Source: Parapristionchus giblindavisi (lineage: Eukaryota > Nematoda > Chromadorea > Rhabditida > Diplogasteridae). Taken from it: a stretch of 64,000 bases of DNA. The DNA lies in the NCBI GenBank assembly GCA_943737045.1, contig CALSFV010000039.1, positions 842,132 to 906,131 on the forward strand, read 5' to 3'. The notes under the pieces are model-generated. The model did not search any database. It was not told where the DNA came from and saw only the letters and a program-made list of their open reading frames with translations. The position numbers and the translations under genes were made by a program. Below, piece by piece: positions 23,941 to 36,500 of this stretch; the stretch's first letter is position 1, and each line of letters opens with the position of its first letter.

Positions 23941-24835
23941 TTTAAGAGAGGGTTGGAGACTATGAGCGTATTGCTGCCATCTGAAACTTCGCCGTCGTTG
24001 CTCGCAGTCCCTAATCCAACACTACCCCTTCTATCTGGAGCCCCTCTGGAATCATTCAATCCGCCAACCACTCCATGATCGGTAAGTTCGTTGTCGTGAG
24101 GAGCAAAAGGTACATTTAAAAATGGAGCTTGTACATTAACTGGTAGAAACGTTATCTGTTTACTACTTGTTTTTCATGCTGTGGTACATATGCTGTTGCA
24201 ATTTGTTTTAGATTTGTTACATATCTTATTTTCAGATCAGTCTTATTGCCGATCGCACCTCTGTGGAGGACTTCTCCTAACCATGAAGGACAACTAGATT
24301 TCGCTGGATCCAAGGTGATCGTCGTCGCCATCTCTGCCTTCGTTCAGCTTATCCGCAAGGGCTATTTCGAGGTATGTTTTACTCTTCGCCGTGAGAATCA
24401 TTATTAAATCGAATTTGTTATTGATTGTACACCTTCAGGTCCTTCCCCGTCAGTTTTCGTCAGCTCAAGGAGAAGAGAAGCTCGACTCCGTCAACCCTGG
24501 GTCCCTGGCAGCGTCAATACTGAGCTATCGATCGTCGTCTTACGATCTTCTTCTTGACGCGAACGCGCTACCGTACCCCGGACATCCTTACCGATTGATC
24601 GATAAGTTCATGCTCCAAAAGATCCACTCTGATCACTGTAGTTAGTATATCTTTTAAATCGATTTTATATCTGTATCACGTGAAACTAATTCTTCAGGAA
24701 TCTTACCACTCGTATTGATGGCAAGACCAAGGATTTCTTCAACTTCCTCTTCTGCCTCCATTCCGGATTCAACTTCGTGGTCCATGGACAGCAAGCCGTA
24801 TTGGGATGATCACGCACACTCTTCTACTCTCCGTC
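23941..24835 (+). pseudogene. Unrecognised gene-like stretch with four exon-like blocks
   Basis: Exon-like blocks are 23941-24081, about 24238-24371, about 24440-24641 and about 24699-24838, separated by GT-AG introns with clear TTTCAG or CTTCAG acceptors. Blocks 2 and 3 join in one open frame containing DFAGSKVIVVAISAFVQLIR and SYDLLLDANALPYPGHPYRL. Block 4 has a good-looking frame (KTKDFFNFLFCLHSGFNFVV, then stop). I could not join it to block 3 in phase with any standard donor. The upstream block has stops in each useful frame. It is either a decayed gene or one whose structure I have misread. I cannot name the family. Confidence 0.35.
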
Positions 24836-24934
24836 CATGAAGACTAGCTGTGTTTCGCGTTTTTGTTCGCTATAAAGTGTTGTGGGTGTTGTTTATATCG
24901 GATTCATGGTGGAAGGTGTTTTGATGGTATCCAT

Positions 24935-25015
24935 CCCCGCGCTGTTAAATAGGCGGAGTCTGCATCGCTATATACATTGAGTTATCCGGAAAGGGGCGGA
25001 GCTTGAAATCGGTTC
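24935..25015. repeat. Dispersed repeat shared with 58368-58440 (inverted)
   Basis: GGTATCCATCCCCGCGCTGT here faces its complement near 58418-58436. 'gcatcgctatatacattgag' faces 'ctcaatgtatatagcgatgc' near 58382. It is probably a short mobile-element fragment. Confidence 0.7.
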
Positions 25016-25079
25016 ATAGTTTGACCATACTATATGTAGATGGTTTGATATAACTATCATAGCCTAGTGGTTTGTTAAT

Positions 25080-25586
25080 TAATGCTTGTTCAAATATCTT
25101 GAAGTTTCGTTGTTGTTGCTAACAGTGTTCTAGTTTGTCTTATTCTTTGATCTTTACTCGACCACTGTTCCTCTCCTGTCGCATGTCTGATACGTTGATA
25201 AATGTTCTTTTTTTTTAAATCGAAAGTTGGTATAATTTCGTATCAATTCAATCGATTACAGTACGCATGCAAATCGATTAATCAATAATACCAATATCCT
25301 TTATCTGACCATTTCACATCTGTACACATATACATAAGACAAGTAAACAAACAAAAAGGGTGAAAATATACTGTATAATCAATCGATAATCAACAATACA
25401 TTATCTATTATCATCACATGGGGTAGGGCTTGATTAGGTGGTACTGCAAATACACGTATTCATCGATGCGATGGAGGAAAAATCAATATTCTCCAAAATT
25501 ACTATAAAATACACCATCACTCTTTTAGATGTACATATACTGTATGAGAAATTAGAGGCAATTAGAGGTATATGGTGCTACCGTAA
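25080..25586. repeat. Golgin 3' flank, source of the duplicate at 20930-21650
   Basis: A long near-identity to 20930-21650 covers the TGTTAATTAATG...CATCACATGGGG stretch. The CGTATTCATCGATGCGATGG stretch immediately before the golgin stop codon is also shared. Confidence 0.8.
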
Positions 25587-28500
25587 TCAGGCGGTTGACG
25601 ATTCGGTGTCAGTCATAGAGGGCGCCGTTGATGATTCCGCAAAAGAGGAAGTAGCGTTGGGGGTAGACGCAGTAGTAGCAGCAGATTCGGGAAGAGGCGG
25701 GGCTACAGTAGTAAGCGGAGCTAAGGTAGGAGGAGCTTGTTGCTGTTGCCGGTCTTGCAACATATCTCTGATAAGAGCAGACGATGACTCGGACGCAGGG
25801 ATGGACTGAAACTGATCAATGATTAAGTTGAGAAAATGATCAATAATCAAAGAATCAATCAATAATCAAGACACCAATCGATAATCTGCAGGCTACAGTA
25901 CCTGTCTCGTCCCGATATCCGACTCCCCACTGATCTTCATGCGCTCCATTTTGACGGGAAGTTGAGGAGCGGTGCGGGCCGACTCCGACTCGCTCTCTGC
26001 GAAGAATTAATCGATAAATCAATCAATAATAAGATAACCATAGGTTAAAGGAGTTAAATTTTGCATGGAAGTAGCTTAAAACAAACGGTTACTGTAGCTA
26101 CCACAGCACAATACTCACCGAGGAATCGTATAAACTGCTCGGTCAGACTGCCGCCAGCGTTCGACCGCGACGTGACCGCGTTGCCTCCACCACCAGATCG
26201 AACCGCCGCGCGCACCTTCTCCATGTCCTCGGGTGGATACTCGAGAATGGACGCGAGCAGCAGCGCAATGTCCGGACGCCGGTCACCCGGAGCCGTGAAA
26301 TAGGACAGGAACAGTTGACGGAGGGTGACGTCGTCGATACGGTACTGGAAAGATCGGAGTTAACTCATTTTACGGTCGGGATTACGGTAGTGACAGAAAG
26401 ATAGTAATCGATCGATAGATTAAAATATACAAACCTGAGACGAGTTCGCATGAGCTTTCTCCGACGCAGCCGTGTGCGCTTCTTCCAGACGAATCTGCAA
26501 TTGACAAAGCTCCACACACTTTAGATAAAGATACAGAATAGTCATAGGATATGCAGATGATAAGAAAGTACTAGGGAGCCAGCTCTAGGGATCACCAATA
26601 CAATTATATCACAAATAAATGAGAGCTCTATGAAAAACCAATTGTTGTTAGAGAGACCTACTTGTAACAGACGACCCCTTTTATCCCCTGGTCCCATCCC
26701 CTAGAAATCAATTTACCATTGGTCGAAAAGTACGTTACAACCTACGAAACCTGACCGCATTTTGAGCCGAAAATTCCGAAAAAACCTGACCGCATTTTGA
26801 AAATGTGTAACGTAGCTATTCGATATATGTTCACACCGCCCTCACCTCCAATTCTTCAATGACCCTCTGCTTCGCCTCCATTTGCTCTCGTGCCATCACC
26901 GCCGCGTCCTCTGCTGACTGTCGGTCCAGTGACAGCTTCTCACAGTCTCCACGAAGATCTTCCACCAGCGACTCCATATCCTGCACAATAAATAAAATAA
27001 AATCATTTATTCCTGTACAAGTATGATATGGTATGGTAACGGCACAATCTTACGGTATTTTATTGTCCGAGTATACGGTAACGTCCAGCAATACAGTAAT
27101 CACTATGTAACAACTCTAGGTCGTAAAATAGACCTTAAGTTGATCTTTGATCTCTCATCCAGAGATATCAAAGATCACCCACTACCGTACCTTGAGCTGA
27201 TGGGAGAGCTGCATAGCCTGATGGGCTGCCTGCGCATTGTCACGATCCTGCTCCGATGCCAGATCACGCACGACCCCCTGTAACAGTGAGTGATTCAGTA
27301 GGATACTGTAGGCACACCATAATAAGTTATCGATTATGGTAGGATACTGTAGGTACACCACAAATAGAATAGCAACTAGGTGTATTAAGTGAGATGCAGA
27401 CTACAAATAGCTCATCTTATTGAGTGCAAAAAGGAACTATTGATTCAACCTTATAATTAATTATTGGTAACGTTTCGCCTTATTTGATTACTATCATGGC
27501 GTTGATAGATTGTGATTATTATAATCATAGAGTATTATAAATGTACAGAATATTCGATTATTTGTTCAAGGGTTCTTGATTTCTTGGTACAAGAGTAGCC
27601 ATAATGTCCTTTTCGCATTTTCGTGTCGTTTTGTTTTTGGCAATACAAAAGTTATAGCCATGCTCGCTTTTAATATAGCTTGTAACAATAAGACTATTGA
27701 TTAATAATGTACTTCATTCTGTTTCGGAAGCTACGTCTAATACAATAAGTACACAAACAACCATAAATATTATACATACCTGAAGACTCGCTAGCGCCGC
27801 AGCGGCTTCGGCGCGTTCGCGCTCTGTCCGTTCCAGTGTCGTATGCGTCGTGGCCGCGTCCGCTTCAGCCGCGGCGAGCGACCGCTCGAGCGCGGCGATG
27901 CGCGCCTGCGTATTGGACGTGCTCTCCTCGGCGGTGCTCAGAGTCGCGGTCTGAGCGGCTTCGAGTGTGCGCACCTAGTAAACAATATCAATGATTTTGA
28001 TTAATATTACCCGAGGAGAGATCAATCCAATTACAGATCTTTCATGCAAAAGTAATCACTGCAACACGATTGTTCCTGGTTCTTTCACTAAAATGTGTTG
28101 AGAGTTCTTATGTATGCTGTTTCCTATTTCGACAGTCCCGTTCATGCTTGAGAATGTGATGAATAAATTAAATAAATATTTTGCTATGATATCTCCTTGT
28201 ACATACAATCCACGATTCACAATGCCATATCCTCCCATCCTACCGTACCCCAGCACATTCCATCTACCGTATACCTCACCATATACCCCCGGCCTACCGT
28301 ACCTTCTCCAGTAGACGAGTCTCCCTCTCCTCGGCCTCCTTGGCTTCGACAATCGAGGTCTCCTCAACCATCACCAGATGTTCCTTCAGTCTGGCGAGCT
28401 CCCTCTGGCACTTGTCCGCGCGTTCTCGCTCACTGCAACCAATGCAAGCTCAGTCAAGACAAAATGTTGATTTTATCGATTGATGCTCTGTTGAAAAGAC

Positions 28501-30544
28501 GAACACCCTCCTCTTTTTACACGCTCTCTTACCTTTTTATCTCCTCTTTTTACAACTTTTGAGCACGGCATAACCAATGCAGCCTCAGTCAACCGTTTCA
28601 CTTCACCTTTTTTTAAATTTCATTTCATGTCCTTTCATTTCATTTCCTAATTTAATCCATGCTCTGCAGAAAAGTAGCGAAAAGAAAAGAAATTCAACGA
28701 ACACTCTTCTCGTTCTACGCTCTCTCATCTCTTCTTCTTATCTTTTCGCAACTTTCAACACGGCATAACCAATGCAAATTATCGATTTCCTAATTTTATT
28801 CATCCCCAAAACCAAGTTCGGGGTCTAAACTGAAATCATGCATTGTTGAAAAGTCGCGAAAATAAGAGAAAATCAGCGTACACTCTCCTCTTTTTACTCT
28901 CTCACCTCTTTCCTCTTCTTTACGCAACTTCTCAACACGGCAGAACCAACGCAAGCTCATTCAATGCAAAATATTGATTGTTTTCTCCACTAAAAAACAA
29001 TATACAAAAAGTTCAGAAGGCAAACAATGCAAACCATAATCTTCAAAATTCTAGCCAGGTGAGTTCACGTTTCATCTCTATTAAATATCGCCTACAAGTG
29101 CAACTGCTTCAGTAGATGTTACGGCGAGGCGATTACAATCAAGCGATTAGTATAACGCAAGCAAGCTCAGGCAAGGGTGGGTTAGGATCAGTTGGAAGAC
29201 TACCACGATAACACCCGTCCCAACAAAGGCACAATTTATCATAGTACAGTAACGCGAAGTCAACAGGTGGAAGAGGAATACTGGTGAAAGCTGTCAATGT
29301 GGTTCAGTGATGGGGCAAAGCCGGTGCAAAGCGAGAATAACGAGAGCTATGTGTACAACATGTCAAAGTTCAAAGATCAAGGTTCAATAATTACTTTTTC
29401 AGAACGTCCGCTTGTGCAGAGGCGGTGGCGGCGTCGGTGCGAAGTCGTTGCAGCTCCTCGGATGCAGCCTGCAAGACAAATAATGTTGAAAGCTATTGCA
29501 AGTATTAAAACAGCCTGGCAGACCAGGCAGATTTTCGCTTCGACAAATCTACATCAAAACCTAGTTTCAGGATGCTGCAATATGTCGAGATATTTTGGTC
29601 ATCACATATCACTAGCCTAGCAGTGATCACCCGCAGCAGTTCGTGTGCCTTGTTGAATAACGGGTTGCACTTATACCTTTTACCTTTACTGTCGATAAAC
29701 AAATATATAATACAATATCAAATACGCATATAGCCATCCAACCTGCAGCTGAGTGTAGTACGCGACCGACTCCTCGTGCTTCTGGGTCGCGATGGCGCGC
29801 AACTGCGCGGCTTCCGCTTCCGACGCGGACGAGTGCGCTGACGTGTTCGCGGCGAGCGCGGCTAGCCGCGACTCTGCAAGGTGCAAAGATCAGACTACAG
29901 ATATCATTTTTAATTTTATTATTGCAGATATTATTATTATTATTATTTTAAACAATAGAAACGCCTACCTGCTTCGGCCGCACGCTTCTCCGCCTCTTCC
30001 ACTGCCGCCTTCAGCCGTTGCGATTCCTCAGTGACGGCCTATGATATGCACATGGTAATCGGAGATGTATACGGTACAAAGTGCTACATGGCAAACTGCG
30101 TTATCTCAAATCGCTAACACAGCAAATTGCATGCCCATTGCAACTACCGAAAGGTGCGCAACAGTAAGCAAGGTAACAACTCGAAATGTACACCATACGT
30201 GGGCACCACTGCCGCTAGCGGCAATACACCCCCGATTTTTGGCACCCGACCCCCCGATTTTCCACAAAAAAACACTCAAAATGACGTATAAATGCTCCAT
30301 TTTTTGCATCCGACCCTCCGATTTTTGCGTCCGACCCCCCGATTTTCATTTCCAGCGGCAATGCCCGCCCACGTATGATGTACACGACTGCATAACCACG
30401 CGCTAAAAATTGCAATATTCTCCTTTCGTACCTTCACCCGAAACAAAGATCAATATTGTATTCGTTTTCGCCTTGTATCTTACTATCATGGCGTCGATAA
30501 ATATAAATAGACGCACCGTGAGCTATTATTATTATTATTATTAA

Positions 30545-30583
<39 letters not shown>

Positions 30584-33500
30584 AACTAAATAGTACAATA
30601 AAAGGTTATAGTCGTACCGTGAGTTGTCCCTCCACCTCCGCTCTCTTCATCGCCTCCTCGTTCTGCAGACCCGCCACTTGTCTCGCTTGACCCTCCACCG
30701 TCGCGAAACGAGCTTCTGGATAGTGATCAGACTACACTTATGTCAATGATTGATCAAGGATCAAACTACATTTATATCAATGATTGATCAATGATCAAAA
30801 CTACATTTATTCCTCTTGTTCATCACTAATCAAACTACATTTATTCCTCTGCTTCATAACTGAACAAACTACATTTAATTCATTGTTTGATCAATGATCA
30901 AACTACAAAGATCAAAGATCAAGACCAACCACTTGCAGCCAGATCGGCCTCTGCTTGCTCAACTCTCAACTGTAGTTGCTCGACTCTCGCCTCGGCCTCG
31001 TCACATCGTTGTTTGTACTTCTCGATCTGAATAATCAATCGATATTTAAAAAAAATAATATTAATAAATTTAGTTGGCACTACTACAGATCACCAGACCA
31101 GTCCAATACTCCGGTATTTTTTGCTCGCGGGGCTCCCCGTTGAGAGGCCAAATCTCGCGGGGTACACCGCGAGGTGCACCACGGTGTGGAAGTGACGGTG
31201 TGCCTCGCGGGGTGGACATCAAATCTCGCGGGGCACACCGTCCCTCCTGCCCCGCGAGGCACGCCGTCGTCCGCCTCGCGGGGCTCCCCGTCTAGAGGCT
31301 GCAGCTCGCGAGGTACCCCGTCTAAGTGTTCTACCCCGCGGTGTACCTCGCGAGGTACACCACGGGATTGAACGGTGTGCCCCGCGAGTAAAAAATACCG
31401 GAGTATGGGAAGATGGACAAATAAAAACGAGCGAACGGGCCTTTAATGCATGACTTTAATACAATATTTTGGACAGGTCCTGAAGAAGTAGTGACATTTA
31501 ATCAACAACCTCTTCGGACTTCTCCATGATGGAGAGCGATACTAATAATATTAATATTCTTTCTTTCCGTCTCAAGCAATGAGAGAAAAGTTAGAGAATA
31601 ATAATTATGGGTTGCAGGAGGTAATAACAATAATAATAAATTTAATTACTAACCTCCTCAGACTTCTCCATGATCGATAGCGACAGCGCCGTCTCGGCGT
31701 CCACTTCGGCGCCAGTCACCGCCGCTTGCTTCACGACCATCTGTGATAGGGGCATAGATTACGAATCATCATCAGAACTCTCCATCTACATAGGATCATA
31801 AATGTATCTACATCATTTAATCATCATCATTTATGATTAATCTACATCGGATCACAATACAGAGTTCAAAGTACAAGGAACAAGTTTAATCTCTTCATCT
31901 TTCATATATATTCATATTCATTAAAAAAACATTTCCGGCATCATTTGTATTTAAACTTCTGCAAGAGTTCAATAAACAACATATTCAAAACTATCAGCCA
32001 CCCTTGCTTGTTGTATGAGACAAGATCAAACTACACAACATAAGGTCAGACTACACAACACAAGATCAAACTACACAGCACAAGATCAAAATACAAACAA
32101 GATCAAACTACACAACACAAGATCAAACTACACAACACCTACCTCAGAGATGCGCTCCTTCAACAGCGTGTTCTCCGTCGCGAGCTCCTCGAATCGCTCC
32201 TGAACAATTCATTTATGCCTTCGAAGTACGTTGGTGTCAGGTGCACCACGCAAACTACGGTAGTCTGCGTGCTTTTGGGAAACGTCAACTACGATATCTA
32301 CTCACCCTCTCATGCGCAAAGTCCACTTCGGCGGCTCGCAGCAACTTGTCTCTGTCCGATACCTGCAATCCAGTACTCAATCAATATCCCAACTTTGCCT
32401 TTGTGCAATCCAATACCGTACCCAAATTACCGTAATACATCTAATTACAACATTACAGTATACGCAATCATCATACATTTTCATACCCTCATCATAGCTC
32501 GAAAAGTACGTTGCAAACTACGAAGCCTATCAGCCTTTTGGGATTTGTTTTTGAACACCTGGCCACATTTTGATAATCTGTAACGTCTATTCGACTTATT
32601 GTTATTTCTGCGCTGTCTATAGCGTGTGCAGGAATAATATATCCAGTAAGCTTTCCATATTTCCAATTCATTGTATTTGGTGCGAAATAAAAATGAATAC
32701 TAATGCGATTAGGTTCCACAGCGCATAGTGTGGTTGAGGCGCGATTGTACCGGGTTCAAATTGAGCGGAGTTGATTTTTTCGTAGACTAAACAATATCTG
32801 CCGTAGTCGGGGTAAAACCATACGTGGACACCACTGCCGCTAGCGGCAATACCCTCCCGATTTTGGCACCCGACCCCCCGATTTTCCTAAAAAAATCACT
32901 CAAAATGACGTATAAATGCTCTATTTTTTGCCTCCGACCCCCCCCCCCCCGATTTTTGCGTTAGACCCCCCGATTTTCATTTCCAGCGGCAATGCTCGCC
33001 CACATATGGGTAAAACAGACAAACAGGCCTATTGAACGAGCAAACTAACGTTTTCGTCGCTTATTTCACTATTTTTTATCAACTTTGCAGCATTTAGGGA
33101 TTTTTTTTGTGAAACACTGTCCCGGATCGACTCACTCCATACGGCACATGTTCATGATCGACCCACTATATAAAGCTCATTTTTTAAGCGAATGATTACA
33201 ATTATTAAAAATAACGATTTTTTTCTAAATCAACCCGCCATATTTCAAAAATCGACCCACAATATGAAATAATCCTGCTAGGGCGCGTATAATCAACCAT
33301 ACATTTTCATGCCCCCGCAATGCGAGGATTGACCCACAATATATGGCCCATTTTTAGGTCACTTGATGCGAAACGGAGCTAAAAATAACGATTTTTAAGC
33401 GAAAAGTAACGAATTTTCCGAATTAACCCATCATATTTCGGAAATTGTCCCACTATATAAAGATAAACGGCGAGGGCACCGAAAATGTATGAGTACAGTG

Positions 33501-36500
33501 GTAAACAACCATCAACATACATCCTTCCTGAGCGCCTGTACGGTCTCCGCTGCGGCCTGTTGCGCGGCTTGCAGCGTCGACGTCTGCTGTATCATGTCGT
33601 CTATGCACGACTGGCGAAGCTGCAACAGCCAATCATGTACAGTAATCCATAATTCACTACCGTAACCCAACTATAGTAATCCTACCGTAAGCTACTCGCA
33701 TTCACCACCGTGTAGCATTACGCACAATCACTACCGTAACCCTCCACTCACATTAGCTACCTACCGTAACCCATCTACCGTAACCCTCTAATCCCAACAG
33801 CTGTCTACCGTAACCAGTCCACTCACATTGAGCTCCTTCTCGCACTCCTCCTTCTCTCGCCTCAGTCCATCTCCTTCCTGCACCATTTCAGTGATCGAAC
33901 CGAGCGCCTCGGTGAGATGACACGTCAGACGATCCACTTGCTGAATCAGTCATTGATTAATCAATGGTATTGATTTATAAATCAATCAATATTATTCATT
34001 CACCATTCGCAAAACGGTAGACACAATAGTTTTTGATTCAAAAGGGGCAAATTAAAAATTGATTCCACTGAAACCTTTCACTAGTTCGTTGAACATATAT
34101 TACATATATGGTTGTTTTATCATCATGTTAATTAAAAAAAAAGATGTTCTCACCTCTCTCAGGCTAGCCGGATCCTCATTATCAATCGTTCCCGCGGCCA
34201 GCTCTCGTCTCACATTGGAGGCGCTCACAGATCCCTCGACCACGTCAGCCATTGGCGCGCCTTGCGTGATGCTTAAAATGTCCATTGAAATCGTACAATT
34301 ATAGGGAAATAATTTTTTTTAAACAATGAAAATTCACGTAATGACGAAAGCCCACAAGGAACCTATGCGTCAAACTTAACAAAAGGGTGGTCTCGCTTCA
34401 TTCTACCACAATTTCTGCTCAAATATCAATATTTTTTATGTTAAAAACGTACTGCTCCTCAATCAGCTTGGCATTCTCAATGCTCAGATTGTGAATCTGC
34501 AGCTTGAGCTGCGTCTCGCGCTCCGCAAACTCCTCCTCCTTCTCCTGAAACAATGAGAAACGAAATGATGATGATGATGTCTGATTTGAAAGTTCCCCGA
34601 ATTTATAATTCAAATTTCCCGCCCCCCCCCCCCCCCAACAAAACTTAGCCGAAGTGCGACTTCCATGGATTACGAAGACTTTTCCTGACCCCGTTCATGC
34701 GTGATAAGTACAGCAACCTTTCCAACAAGAATAAAATGATTTATACGATTACCTTGAGCATCCTCTGCAGTTCCTCAAACTCGCTTCGGAACGCGCGTAG
34801 ATCATTCTCGTTCCTCTCCAGAACGTGCTTCATCGATCCATCGTACCTGCAGCATCATGTTTTATCGAAAACGCATAAATATTATTATTATTATCATTAT
34901 CATTATTATTATAACAATAATAATAATTATTATTATTATACACTTTCGGCGTCCTCATTTTGCATAAACGGTTTTTGCCCAAAGTCACGATCACCAATTA
35001 TAATCTCCCTCCATCTCAGCCATATCACATTCCACTCCAACCCGAATCCACCGGGTTCAATGATTAGTCCGAGTCATCGTACATTTTCGGCGCACTCACA
35101 GGATATTTTTATATAGAGTGGGTCGACTTTCGAAATATGGTGTGCCGATTTAGAAAACTCGATTCGATTAAATTATTATTTTTCGCATATGAAATTAGCC
35201 CTACATAGTGGATTTAAGTGCGCCTCACATTATGAAGGCATGAAAATGCATGCTGCAACATTTTCTCGTTTCAGTGTGCTCACATTAACAACGATCTCAT
35301 TTGCTGTTTCAGTTTTTTTTTAGATAGTAGTAGTTCGCCTAAGGAGATGATGCGCAGCAAGACATGAAACAGCGAAAGTGAGAAAACATACATGCTCCGG
35401 TATTTTTTGCTCGCGGGGCACACCGTTGAGAGGCCAAATCTCGCGGGGTACACCGCGAGGTGCACCACGGTGTGGAAGTGACGGCGTGCCTCGCGGGGTG
35501 GACATCAAATCTCGCGGGGCACACCGTCCCTCCTGCCCCGCGAGGCACGCCGTCGTCCACCTCGCGGGGCTCCCCGTCTAGAGGCTGCAGCTCGCGATGT
35601 ACCCCGTCTAAGTGTTCTACCCCGCGGTGTACCTCGCGGCGTACACCACGGGATTGAACGGTGTGCCCCGCGAGTAAAAAATACCGGAGTGGGCGGGGTA
35701 CCTGGAGCTCGACTCTACAGGGGGCTTTCGAACGAAAAATGGTTAATTTTACAGGGTGATTTCACTATTTTTTTTAAAAATTTCAATTAATTCTCATTTT
35801 AACAGGGGGCATTCCACAAATTTACGGAAAGCCATAATTTTACAGGGGGCACCCCCATGTCGGCGCCCATGTATGTGAGAAAATAATCGCGCTTATTATG
35901 CGCCTTCCAGAGCCCATTCAGATTCATATTTCTATGTGCCCTTCTAAGAATAAACAGAATGAGATGAGACAGTAGGGCGACGGCAGATGAATTCAACTTT
36001 GAAATTCCGGAAATAATATCGTGTGTGCTTGAAACACTCAAACGTGTAGTCGAATTCTTTGCATTCACATTTTGTGAATATACAAATAGACATCAATAAC
36101 GTATTATTATTTGACATAGTGTCTAGGAGCAGGTTTGGAAAAAAAACTGGATCGTTTAAGATTATTAGTTTTTTTCCCCCTAAAATTTACACAGTTTCGT
36201 TAATCTCTCCCTTCCTTTATTTCTTTCTAATACCTCATCAGGGAGAGGGAGAGAGAGAGTGGTAGAGGGAGAGGGTCAGGGAGAATGAGAGGGAGCGGGT
36301 GGGGTCATGATGCAATGATCACTTTCAAATTCTAAAGCCCATTCAGATTCATGTTTCTGCCTGTGCCCTTATTAGAATTCAATAGAGTTGCGGCATAAGG
36401 AATATCAAGTGTATTTCAAAACAATTGGAACACGCTTTCTAATTTGAATTTACATTTCAACCCTGTGAATTCGCGTTTCGCGCTGCGCACAAGTTCGCAT

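Noticed and set aside
31074..31371. Gly/Arg/Thr-rich open frames in the GC-rich elements (also at 9192-9576 and 35339-35657)
   Set aside because: They occur on both strands in several frames of a palindromic, GC-rich repeat with few stop codons, and have no independent coding evidence.
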